Origin: Sulfurimonas sp.
GTDB taxonomy: Bacteria; Campylobacterota; Campylobacteria; Campylobacterales; Sulfurimonadaceae
Length of the DNA: 6,312 nucleotides
Direction: 5' to 3'
NCBI GenBank assembly: GCA_012963655.1
Contig: DTVI01000245.1
Location: 1-6,312, forward strand
In this document: in pieces, positions 1-6,312 of the stretch
Layout of the letters: each line of letters begins with the position of its first letter
Position numbering within the stretch: the first letter of the stretch is position 1
Notes under the pieces: generated by a model
Told to the model about the DNA's origin: nothing
Database searches by the model: none
Seen by the model: only the letters and a program-made list of their open reading frames with translations
Program-made: the position numbers and the translations under genes

Positions 1-2
1 CT

Positions 3-95
3 ATCTTTTTTCGTATTTTAGCCAAATCACCTTCAAGTGACTGCATACAGATAAAGGGAAAACGTGGTAGAAATAGCATTAAAAGAGATTGCTAG
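3..95 (+). CDS. Possible 3' end of upstream gene (spoT by synteny), partial
   Basis: Frame 3 is open from the left edge to a TAG at 93-95 and reads IFFRILAKSPSSDCIQIKGK and onward, overlapping the start of tyrS by 32 bases. The piece has an amphipathic helix-then-strand look with a basic end, which is compatible with the C-terminus of an ACT domain. In C. jejuni and H. pylori, as I remember it, spoT lies immediately upstream of tyrS, so a (p)ppGpp synthetase/hydrolase tail is the natural guess. The alternatives are frame 2, which ends at TGA 38-40 and would leave a 23-base gap to tyrS, and frame 1, which ends at TAG 19-21. With about 30 residues visible, neither frame nor identity can be settled. 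Confidence 0.35.
   Translation: MFFRILAKSPSSDCIQIKGKRGRNSIKRDC
53..59 (+). promoter_or_regulatory. Ribosome binding site of tyrS (decides the GTG start)
   Basis: AAAGGGA lies five bases upstream of the GTG at 64-66 after the GGG core. It supports GTG rather than the first in-frame ATG (codon 19, 118-120), which has no comparable purine-rich site at the right distance. Confidence 0.7.
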
Positions 96-1263
96 AGGTA
101 CAGCTGAAATTATTGATATGGAAGCGATTACTAAAAAAGTTAAGAAATTTTATGAAGATGGAACACGTTATACCGTTAAAGCTGGTTTTGATCCAACTGC
201 ACCAGACTTACACCTAGGTCATACTGTTTTACTTCAAAAATTAGCAGTATTTCAAAAATATGGTGCAAAAATACAGTTTCTAATTGGTGACTTTACGGCA
301 AAAATCGGTGATCCAACTGGTAAAAGTGAAACACGTAAACAACTTTCAGATGAACAAATTAAAGAAAATGCTGTTTCATATCATGAACAAGTCTTTAAGA
401 TTTTAGATCCTAAATTGACAGAAACCGTATTTAATTCAAGCTGGTTAACACCTCTTGGTTCAGCGGGTATGCTTCAACTGACTATGCAATATAATGTAGC
501 AAGAATGTTAGAACGAGATGACTTTGAAAAACGTTATAAAAGTGGGATTTCTATCTCTATATCTGAGTTTATTTATCCTTTATTGCAAGGATATGATTCG
601 GTTGAGCTAAAGTCTGATATTGAAATTGGGGGTACTGACCAAAAATTTAATCTTTTAATGGGACGTCATCTTCAAAGAGCATATGAGATAGGAAAAGAAC
701 AGGCTGTTCTTATGATGCCTATTTTAGAAGGTCTTGATGGGGTTCAAAAGATGTCTAAGTCTTTAAAGAACTATATTGGTGTGACGGATGAGCCAAATGA
801 CATGTTTGGAAAGATATTATCAATTTCTGATGAATTAATGTGGCGTTATTTTGAGCTACTTTCGGATAAAACATTAGAAGAGATCGAAGATCTTAAAAAA
901 GGTGCAGCTTCAAGAGACCTTCATCCTAAAAAGATAAAAGAAGAACTTGCTATAGAAATTACAGCAAGGTTCCATTCATTAGATCTTGCAAATGGGGCTA
1001 AGGCTGAGTTTGATAGAGTACATTCAAAGAAATCAATTCCAACAGATATGCCTTCTTTTGAGATGCAAGGACCTATTTGGATAGCCAAAGCGTTACAAGA
1101 ATGTAATTTAGAGGTCTCAACTTCACAAGCTAGAAGAGATATTAAGCAAGGTGCTGTTAAAATAGACCAAATTAAAGTAGAAGATGAACAATTGCAGCTC
1201 GTTGCAGGGGATTATATTCTACAAGTTGGAAAACGTAAGTTCGCCCAAGTAAAGGTAAAATAA
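64..1263 (+). CDS. tyrS: Tyrosyl-tRNA synthetase (TyrRS)
   Basis: This cytoplasmic class I aminoacyl-tRNA synthetase activates tyrosine with ATP and charges tRNA-Tyr. In the 399 residues, the ATP-binding HIGH-type signature is HLGH at 50-53 after KAGFDPTAPDL. A tyrosine-pocket stretch YPLLQGYDS lies at 171-179, GGTDQKFN at 189-196, and the class I signature KMSKS at 229-233. An S4-type RNA-binding domain fills roughly 337-399. Length and the KMSKSLKNYIG context match the type 2 bacterial TyrRS, to which epsilonproteobacterial enzymes belong. The GTG start is chosen because AAAGGGA precedes it and because family members carry a similar N-terminal lead (EALxEIxRG-like) before the catalytic fold. 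The stop codon overlaps the next gene's ATG by one base (TAATG), indicating translational coupling. All catalytic motifs are intact and nothing unusual is seen. Confidence 0.98.
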   Translation: MVEIALKEIARGTAEIIDMEAITKKVKKFYEDGTRYTVKAGFDPTAPDLHLGHTVLLQKLAVFQKYGAKIQFLIGDFTAKIGDPTGKSETRKQLSDEQIKENAVSYHEQVFKILDPKLTETVFNSSWLTPLGSAGMLQLTMQYNVARMLERDDFEKRYKSGISISISEFIYPLLQGYDSVELKSDIEIGGTDQKFNLLMGRHLQRAYEIGKEQAVLMMPILEGLDGVQKMSKSLKNYIGVTDEPNDMFGKILSISDELMWRYFELLSDKTLEEIEDLKKGAASRDLHPKKIKEELAIEITARFHSLDLANGAKAEFDRVHSKKSIPTDMPSFEMQGPIWIAKALQECNLEVSTSQARRDIKQGAVKIDQIKVEDEQLQLVAGDYILQVGKRKFAQVKVK

Positions 1264-2354
1264 TGTCATTTAAGTCGATAAAAATTGGAAAACACACTAT
1301 TAAAATTCCTATTGTTCAAGGTGGAATGGGTGTTGGTATTTCTTGGTCTCAACTTGCAGGAAATGTGAGTAAAGAGGGTGGTCTAGGTGTTATTTCTTCA
1401 GTTGGTACGGGTTATTATGATAAAAAAGAGCATGTTAAAAAGCTTGTTGCCCAACGTCCTTTAGAAGTAGAAAACTTTTACTCTAAAGAGGCCCTTATCA
1501 AAATCTTTGCAGACGCAAGAAAAATCTGTGGTGACGCGCCTATTGCATGTAACGTACTGTACGCTATTAATGATTATGGACGTGTTGTAACAGACGCTTG
1601 TGAAGCAGGTGCTGATATTATTATAACCGGCGCTGGTCTTCCAACAAATATGCCTGAGTTTTCTGCAGACTACCCTGATGTGGCTCTTGTGCCTATTGTA
1701 TCTTCTTCCAAAGCGCTTAAAATTATTTGTAAAAGATGGCAAAAGCGTTATGACCGTTTACCAGATGCTGTTATTTTAGAAGGTCCTAAATCAGGTGGTC
1801 ATCAAGGTTTCACATATGATCAATGTGCTCTAGAAGAAAACCAGTTAGAAAACCTTGTTAAGCCTGTGGTTGAAGAAGCAGAAAAATGGGGCGGTATGCC
1901 GGTAATCGCTGCTGGTGGTGTTTGGGACAAGCACGATATTGAAGAGATGATGGCCCTTGGCGCATCTGGTGTTCAAATGGGAACACGTTTTATTGGAACA
2001 AATGAATGTGACGCCCATGATAACTTCAAAGAAGTATTAATGGCGGCTAAAGAAGAAGATATCCAACTTATGGGTTCACCTGTTGGTTATCCTGCTCGTG
2101 GTGTTAGAACTAACCTTACAGGTCTAATAGAGCGACGTGAAGGTCCTTCTATTAAATGTATCTCTAACTGTGTTGCTCCTTGTAACCGTGGTGTAGAAGC
2201 TAAAGCAGTTGGTTTTTGTATTGCAGATAGACTTTCTGATGCTTATGAAGGAAACAAAGAATTTGGCCTTTTCTTTTCTGGTACGAATGGTTACCGTATT
2301 AACGAGATTATCTCGGTTAAAGAACTTATGAAGAAACTTACTCAAGGCGAATAA
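1263..2354 (+). CDS. Nitronate monooxygenase-family FMN-dependent TIM-barrel protein
   Basis: This 363-residue protein belongs to the 2-nitropropane dioxygenase / nitronate monooxygenase family. These are soluble FMN enzymes that oxidise nitronates or, in related branches, act as NAD(P)H-dependent quinone or enoyl-ACP reductases. Visible motifs are PIVQGGMG at 16-23, GAGLP at 123-127, the family signature GPKSGGHQG at 174-182 containing the likely catalytic His180, and the phosphate-binding pair AAGGVW (216-221) and MGTRF (239-243). A C-terminal cysteine group, Cys299-x3-Cys303-x3-Cys307-x10-Cys318, may hold a metal or Fe-S centre (inference). The ATG overlaps the tyrS stop (TAATG), with AAAGG at 1251-1255 as ribosome binding site. 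amiA follows after three bases. The neighbours do not reveal a substrate, and the same gene order in other epsilonproteobacteria suggests a conserved but undefined role. Family assignment is firm; the exact reaction is not, and a FabK-like activity cannot be excluded by eye. Confidence 0.92.
   Translation: MSFKSIKIGKHTIKIPIVQGGMGVGISWSQLAGNVSKEGGLGVISSVGTGYYDKKEHVKKLVAQRPLEVENFYSKEALIKIFADARKICGDAPIACNVLYAINDYGRVVTDACEAGADIIITGAGLPTNMPEFSADYPDVALVPIVSSSKALKIICKRWQKRYDRLPDAVILEGPKSGGHQGFTYDQCALEENQLENLVKPVVEEAEKWGGMPVIAAGGVWDKHDIEEMMALGASGVQMGTRFIGTNECDAHDNFKEVLMAAKEEDIQLMGSPVGYPARGVRTNLTGLIERREGPSIKCISNCVAPCNRGVEAKAVGFCIADRLSDAYEGNKEFGLFFSGTNGYRINEIISVKELMKKLTQGE
2344..2350 (+). promoter_or_regulatory. 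Ribosome binding site of amiA (decides the TTG start)
   Basis: AAGGCGA, inside the last codons of the preceding gene, sits seven bases before the TTG at 2358-2360. Starting at this TTG gives a complete signal peptide. The first in-frame ATG comes only at codon 54, far inside the mature protein, so the rare start is well supported. Confidence 0.65.
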
Positions 2355-2357
2355 GGC

Positions 2358-3749
2358 TTGCGTTTCTTTCTAGCTTTCTTACTTTTTTATCTTACTCTTT
2401 TTGCAGATGTAAATACAGACACGCTTAAGCGTGCGGACACAAACTCTAAAAGTGATTCTAAGTCAGAAGTTGTTCGTGCGTATAATGATTATAGAAATGT
2501 GTATATTCGTGCACTAATGAAAGATGATGATAAACTCTGTAGGACCTGTCTTAGTGGTCTTATTAAAACAGGTAAAAAACTTCATATTGATGTTTCTAAT
2601 TACGAAAACAAACTCAAAAAACTTAGAATAAAAAAGAATAAACTTAAGAAAAAAAAGTCTCAAAAAAAGCTTATTGATCAAAAGAAACCCCCAAAAAGAC
2701 TGAAAAAATCTATAAGTTCAAAAAACAAGCTCAAATCAATTCGCTGGAAAGATTCCCAACGTTTAATTTTAAGCTTCTCACGAAATATCAAAAAGAGTGA
2801 ATTAAACCGTTTTTCTTTAAACAATGATAAGATAAAAAAGTATAAGACTATATATGATATTTATGCGGTCTTAACACAAAAAACAATGTTTTTAAAACAC
2901 AGCTCTGTTAAAAAAATACGTTTAGCTCAGTTTGATCAAAGAACCCTTCGTATAGTATTTGATAATGATTCAAAGATTAAACAACAATATAAGATTTCAG
3001 GAAAAGAACTTACAATTAAAATGTCTTCTGAAAATCGTGAACTGAGATATATCCCCTTAAAATATAATCAATTAAAAAAGATTATAGTTATTGATCCTGG
3101 ACATGGTGGAAAAGATTCAGGAGCGGTGGGATATAAAAAGTATAGAGAAAAAATAGTGGTTCTACAAACCTCTAAAAAGCTTCGTGATATTTTACTTCAA
3201 CGTGGGTACACCGTATATATGACAAGAAATGGTGATAACTTTGTTGACTTACGTAAGCGAACTAAGTTTGCTAATAAGAAAAAAGCAGATTTGTTTTTAT
3301 CTATACATGCTAACTCAGTACCAAAGCGAAATAGAAAAAAAGCTCAAGGTATAGAAACATACTTCTTATCAACAAAAAGAAGTCAAAGAGCAGAAAATAC
3401 ACTTAAGGCAGAAAATGTAGATATTTCTAAGATGGAAAAAAGTGGTATGAATGCTACCTTGCATCTGATGAGTAGAGAAAAGATTTTTGCCTCAAATAAA
3501 TTAGCCATAGACTTGCAGCAAAATATGCTTTCCTCTTTAAAAACAAGATACAAACATGTAAGAGATGGTGGCGTTCGTTCAGGACCATTTTGGGTCTTAG
3601 TTGGCGCGGAAATGCCAGCTGTCCTTATTGAGATAGGCTTTATCTCACATCCAAGCGAAGCTAAGCGTATGATAGACCATAGATACCAAAAGAAGCAAGC
3701 TCTTGGGATAGCCGATGGGGTAGATAGGTATTTTGCTAAAAACCCCTAA
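2358..3749 (+). CDS. amiA: Periplasmic N-acetylmuramoyl-L-alanine amidase (AmiA/AmiC type)
   Basis: This zinc amidase cuts the amide bond between N-acetylmuramic acid and the stem peptide of peptidoglycan, and homologues help separate daughter cells. The 463 residues begin with a signal peptide (MR, then a hydrophobic run at 3-15, probable cleavage after Ala16). A helical region follows with a CRTC pair at 61-64, then a very Lys-rich linker at about 83-127, an AMIN-like beta domain at about 128-225, and an Amidase_3 catalytic domain at about 241-460. Likely zinc ligands are His249 (DPGHGG), Glu264 (REKIV) and His317 (SIHAN); the catalytic Glu is Glu425 (VLIEIGF). The residue after the conserved EK is Ile where many homologues have Asp; it is not a metal ligand. 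The segment around 330-400 matches the regulatory insertion before the C-terminal catalytic motif that lets partner proteins control such amidases. The TTG start lies three bases after the previous stop and is supported by AAGGCGA and by the signal peptide. Confidence 0.95.
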   Translation: MRFFLAFLLFYLTLFADVNTDTLKRADTNSKSDSKSEVVRAYNDYRNVYIRALMKDDDKLCRTCLSGLIKTGKKLHIDVSNYENKLKKLRIKKNKLKKKKSQKKLIDQKKPPKRLKKSISSKNKLKSIRWKDSQRLILSFSRNIKKSELNRFSLNNDKIKKYKTIYDIYAVLTQKTMFLKHSSVKKIRLAQFDQRTLRIVFDNDSKIKQQYKISGKELTIKMSSENRELRYIPLKYNQLKKIIVIDPGHGGKDSGAVGYKKYREKIVVLQTSKKLRDILLQRGYTVYMTRNGDNFVDLRKRTKFANKKKADLFLSIHANSVPKRNRKKAQGIETYFLSTKRSQRAENTLKAENVDISKMEKSGMNATLHLMSREKIFASNKLAIDLQQNMLSSLKTRYKHVRDGGVRSGPFWVLVGAEMPAVLIEIGFISHPSEAKRMIDHRYQKKQALGIADGVDRYFAKNP

Positions 3750-3756
3750 TTAGTGT

Positions 3757-4126
3757 TCAAATAAGCTTAAATATTATGAAGCTTTTTAGCTTAACATTTT
3801 CTTCTGATTTAAGAATGAAGATGTCTTTTTTAAATATTAAGGTCTGTATCGCTTCTATATACATGACTGGTATCTAATAAAAAAACTGTCCGTAATTATG
3901 ATGTATTGACCCCTTAATTCAAGGCCATAAACTGCTTTATGTAAGACGGTATAAGAAGGATTAATAATAGTCGATATATCTGCAGTATAGGCAGCTTCAA
4001 AGATCTTATTTATTATACTTTTTTCGTTTCTTTTATCAACTACACTAGTCTTTCCTACACTTCCTGAAAAGAAGTAAGATAAGTCTTATTGTCTTTATAA
4101 ATCACATAGACCTTTTTATGAATATC
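3757..4126 (-). pseudogene. Decayed or frameshifted gene of unknown family
   Basis: No intact frame spans this stretch, but the complement strand reads as one protein in three steps. Segment 1 (from 4126) gives DIHKKVYVIYKDNKTYLTSF before hitting TAG at 4057-4055. Adding one T to the TTTT run at 4070-4067 moves it into a second frame with SGSVGKTSVVDKRNEK, then FEAAYTADISTIINPSYTVL, then YGLELRGQYIIITDSFF, ending at TAG 3857-3855. A second one-base loss near 3879-3874, next to a run of seven T, leads to a third frame with IPVMYIEAIQTLIFKKDIFI and an ending at TGA 3759-3757. The joined product is about 120 residues and looks like a normal soluble mixed alpha/beta sequence, with no signal peptide or membrane segment. 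A possible start is GTG at 4105-4103, preceded by AAAAAGG. It lies directly downstream of the AsmA-like gene on the same strand. I do not recognise the family. Real decay is favoured over sequencing error because flanking genes with long A/T runs are intact. Confidence 0.7.
3763..3787. terminator. Possible weak terminator hairpin between convergent units
   Basis: AAGCTT at 3763-3768 pairs with AAGCTT at 3779-3784 around a ten-base loop and is followed by TTT, thirteen bases after the amiA stop. A second small hairpin (AAGCT, TTTT, AGCTT at 3779-3792) overlaps it. The stem is short and the T run is interrupted, so this is only a candidate end for the tyrS-amiA transcript. It also overlaps the tail of the decayed gene on the other strand. 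Confidence 0.25.
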
Positions 4127-4128
4127 CG

Positions 4129-6312
4129 TTAAAAAAGCTTATGCAAAAATCTATTTATTTCTTTTCCAAGCTTATCTTGAATCTCTGGCGTAATCATAGA
4201 CTTAGCGTCTAGGGTGACCTTTGGTGTATTTATATTTCCTTTGACAATAATATCAGCAGGATACTTTTTTATTTTAAGGGAAAAGCGTGCATTTATAATT
4301 TGTTTTTTGGAATTGATGATAAACTTTTTACTAATAATACTCATCTTATTACTGCTCATCTTTAGTTTTGAATCAATGATGTCCTTGTTGATTAGACTAA
4401 TAAGAGAACCCTCATTAAAGTGTTCTTTTCTAAGGTCAGTGTGGATCAAATTACCAATTAGGTCTGTCACTTTTGAACGCGTTAATACAGCCTTATCAAA
4501 ACGTGAGTCTAACTTACCCTTACGTGTTTTCGTATTATAAATAAAGGTTCCATTAACAGGTGCATCCATGACCTCAGGATATCCCAGCATCTCAAGCACT
4601 TCTAATGCGCGTAAATTTGTAAAATTAGCCTTTACTTTTCCATCTACTATCTTAGCATTTATCTTTCCCTTGAATATATTTGAATGGGCGGTGATACTAA
4701 ATTGTTTGTCTTGTGTAATTTTTCCCTTAGCCCGTAATTCTCCATAAAGTTTTCTTTCTAAAAGGGGTTCAAGTCTTTCAAGGAAGGGGATAAAAATTTG
4801 ATAATCAGTTTTCAAAGATAATGTTTTAAGATTATAAGTACTTTCTTTCATATTAAGCGTGGCTAGGTTTGAGCTTAGTTTACTTGAAGATTGAAGTGTG
4901 TCATCTTTTATGATAGTGTCATTAATAAGCTCAAACGTCGTATATGGCAAAGAAATGTCAAAGGCTTTTTTGATTTCTTTTTTATTAACAACTCCTTTTT
5001 TAATAAAGACTTTTGCCCTGGCATTAAGATTTGAAATAGAAGTGACCTTTGCCTCAATATCTAAGTCTCCTTCAGCGTAAGAAGGCTCTCCTATTAGATA
5101 TAAGAGTTTAGATAGCTTAGCCTTAGATATGTCTAACTCAGCGCTAGAAGGGCTTAGATCATTAAGAACTAAGGTATAAGATGTGTTTGACTTGGCCAGA
5201 TCAGACTTGCCTTTAATCTTTAGCTCTTTTTTATCTCCTGAAATTTTTCCATTGGTGGAAAAATGACCTCTGAAAGGTCCCTTTATAATAGGTTTTAAAA
5301 GAGCTAATTCTTTAATGTTTATAGAATATTGTGCTTTAGTTTTAAGTGACTGAGGTTGTATATTACCCTTAGATAGTATTTTTGCAAGATTAGAATTCAC
5401 AGAAAAGTTATAGGTGATATTACTAGAGTTTAGGTTTGCCTGAGTGTTCAAAGAAAAATGTGTTTTAGGAAGGGTGACATTGTAGGCTTTTTTCATTACT
5501 TTTTGATTAATATAGCCTTTGCGTAATTTTATAAGTGCCGTTCCTTTGAGTGTCTTAGGATCTAGGTCTTGTAGGTTAAGATTTATATTGAGCTTTGCTT
5601 CTGCAAATTTATCCTTTCCTAGCATATATAAGACCTTAGCTAAAGAAGCATCTTGCACTTGTAAAACAAGCTCTTGAGGCTTTTTATCTTGTAGTTTTAG
5701 GGTGTATTTAGTTTGTGAAGAAGCAAGATTACTTGTTCCTTGTATCTTATAAATAGGTTCTTTTCCTTTAATGCTTCCTTTTGTAAAAAATTCGCCTCTT
5801 AAAGGGATATTTGTAAGGCTCTTGAAAAGTGCTAGATCTTTAATATCTATGTTGTAAGAAGAATTTATAGAAAGGTCTGAAGTTCGAATCTGTCCCTTAG
5901 AATGTATTTTTGCTAATTCAGAATTTAGGTTTGCTAGATAAGAAATACTTTGCCCTTGAAGCTTTGCGCGTATTTTTGCATTTAGAGCTGTTTTATGAAG
6001 ACTAAGATTGAGTTCTTTTTTTAAGACACTTGCATTAAGTTTGGCCTCTTTTATATCCAGGGAAATACTTCCTTCAAGATTATTGGGGTCTAGATTTATA
6101 AGCTGAATATGCAAGTCTACCTTTCCTTTAGCATAAGGCTTTTCTCCTAACATGGTAAGAAGTTCTTTTATTTTTGCCTTAGTAACTTTTATAGCTGTCT
6201 TATCTAAGTTCATATCCTTTATGAGAAGAGTATAAGAAGTTTGGCTAGAAGATATGTCACTTGAACCTTTGACCTTGAAAGAAGTAAGGCTACCAAGAAT
6301 TTTCCCTTGAGT
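4129..6312 (-). CDS. AsmA-like repeat protein of the cell envelope, 5' end outside window
   Basis: The complement frame is open from the right edge to TAA at 4131-4129, giving 727 visible residues. The ATG at 6213-6211 is not the start: the 33 codons upstream continue the repeat, reading GKILG, then KVKGSSDISSSQTSYTLLIK, as in later units. Three units of about 175 residues (6312-5782, 5781-5254, 5253-4729) and a divergent final domain (4728-4132) share the landmarks KGxSDLAxSxTxYTLxLxD, then LLYxLGExxYAEG, then SNLAKIxSKG, then YxIxIKELALLK, then GPFRGxFxTxG. The short alternating hydrophobic/polar strands resemble AsmA-like proteins, and the end (VKGNINTPKVTLDAK, then an amphipathic helix with PEIQDKLGKEINRFLHKLF) matches that family's usual C-terminal layout. 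Members such as TamB, YhdP and YdbH are anchored in the inner membrane and span the periplasm as lipid-carrying beta grooves; the same role here is inference. The N-terminal anchor is not visible. Confidence 0.85.
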   Translation of the reverse strand, partial: TQGKILGSLTSFKVKGSSDISSSQTSYTLLIKDMNLDKTAIKVTKAKIKELLTMLGEKPYAKGKVDLHIQLINLDPNNLEGSISLDIKEAKLNASVLKKELNLSLHKTALNAKIRAKLQGQSISYLANLNSELAKIHSKGQIRTSDLSINSSYNIDIKDLALFKSLTNIPLRGEFFTKGSIKGKEPIYKIQGTSNLASSQTKYTLKLQDKKPQELVLQVQDASLAKVLYMLGKDKFAEAKLNINLNLQDLDPKTLKGTALIKLRKGYINQKVMKKAYNVTLPKTHFSLNTQANLNSSNITYNFSVNSNLAKILSKGNIQPQSLKTKAQYSINIKELALLKPIIKGPFRGHFSTNGKISGDKKELKIKGKSDLAKSNTSYTLVLNDLSPSSAELDISKAKLSKLLYLIGEPSYAEGDLDIEAKVTSISNLNARAKVFIKKGVVNKKEIKKAFDISLPYTTFELINDTIIKDDTLQSSSKLSSNLATLNMKESTYNLKTLSLKTDYQIFIPFLERLEPLLERKLYGELRAKGKITQDKQFSITAHSNIFKGKINAKIVDGKVKANFTNLRALEVLEMLGYPEVMDAPVNGTFIYNTKTRKGKLDSRFDKAVLTRSKVTDLIGNLIHTDLRKEHFNEGSLISLINKDIIDSKLKMSSNKMSIISKKFIINSKKQIINARFSLKIKKYPADIIVKGNINTPKVTLDAKSMITPEIQDKLGKEINRFLHKLF
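4729..6312 (-). repeat. Three tandem ~175-residue protein repeats in the AsmA-like gene
   Basis: Protein-level repeats, not DNA-identical: unit A 6312-5782 (177 codons, cut by the window edge), unit B 5781-5254 (176 codons) and unit C 5253-4729 (175 codons). Each opens with (K/N)GxIxG and closes with a G-x-(F/L)-(R/Y)-G-like turn and a beta strand. The final domain (4728-4132) starts with the same opening (KGKITQ) and has an LEMLGYPE stretch equivalent to LLYLIGEPSY, then diverges. The near-constant length shows duplication of a whole structural unit. Confidence 0.8.

Noticed and set aside
1461..1742. 93-codon open frame on the complement strand inside the nitronate monooxygenase-family gene
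   Set aside because: It is fully antisense to a well-supported gene, has odd Cys/Arg-rich composition and resembles no family I know.
2124..2345. 73-codon complement frame over the 3' end of the same gene
   Set aside because: Antisense shadow of a conserved coding region, with Thr/Arg-rich low-information translation.
3776..3877. Small + strand frame (33 codons, beginning MKLFSLTFSS) in the amiA downstream gap
   Set aside because: No ribosome binding site precedes it, and it is antisense to the three-segment decayed gene, which explains this sequence better.
4067..4070. Programmed frameshift at TTTT in the gap gene
   Set aside because: No classic slippery heptamer with a downstream stimulatory structure is visible, and a second independent shift is needed further on. 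Decay or sequencing error is simpler.
3750..4128. Riboswitch, small RNA or CRISPR in the gap
   Set aside because: No spaced direct repeats and no strong multi-arm structure are visible; the coding-like segments account for nearly all of the gap.
4214..4540. 108-codon + strand frame with a hydrophobic, membrane-like stretch
   Set aside because: It is antisense to the AsmA-like gene. The Ile/Leu-rich run is the mirror of Asn/Lys codons on the coding strand, and the coding strand shows clear repeat homology.
4898..5080. 60-codon + strand frame
   Set aside because: Antisense to a repeat unit of the AsmA-like gene; no supporting start context.

Overview
The window is low-GC bacterial DNA that most likely comes from a member of the Campylobacterota (epsilonproteobacteria). 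The main evidence is gene order. A tyrosyl-tRNA synthetase, an FMN-dependent nitronate monooxygenase-family protein and a periplasmic N-acetylmuramoyl-L-alanine amidase follow one another on the + strand. From memory, this is the order seen next to spoT in Campylobacter jejuni and Helicobacter pylori. The individual proteins also look like their epsilonproteobacterial counterparts. I cannot name the genus.

The left part (1-3749) is one tightly packed + strand unit. The first ~95 bases probably hold the last codons of an upstream gene, for which spoT is the synteny-based guess. tyrS (64-1263) starts with GTG. Its stop codon shares one base with the start of the nitronate monooxygenase-family gene (1263-2354, TAATG). 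amiA (2358-3749) follows after three bases and starts with TTG. No internal promoter is evident, and the spacing suggests co-transcription and translational coupling. The unit joins protein synthesis (TyrRS), a flavoenzyme of uncertain substrate and cell-wall splitting (AmiA).

The right part (4129 to the window edge) is a single large gene on the complement strand, convergent with amiA. It encodes an AsmA-like, beta-strand-rich envelope protein built from tandem units of about 175 residues. The reading frame stays open through the right edge, and the repeat pattern continues across the ATG at 6211-6213. That ATG is therefore an internal methionine and the true start lies outside the window. 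I place the protein with the AsmA-like family, some of whose members carry phospholipid across the periplasm; its own role is not shown by the sequence.

The 379 bases between the two convergent units (3750-4128) look non-coding at first sight. Read on the complement strand, they hold three consecutive coding-like segments that join into one protein of about 120 residues once two single-base losses are corrected. This is a decayed gene, or one hit by sequencing errors, lying directly downstream of the AsmA-like gene. It is the least expected content of the window. I do not recognise its family.
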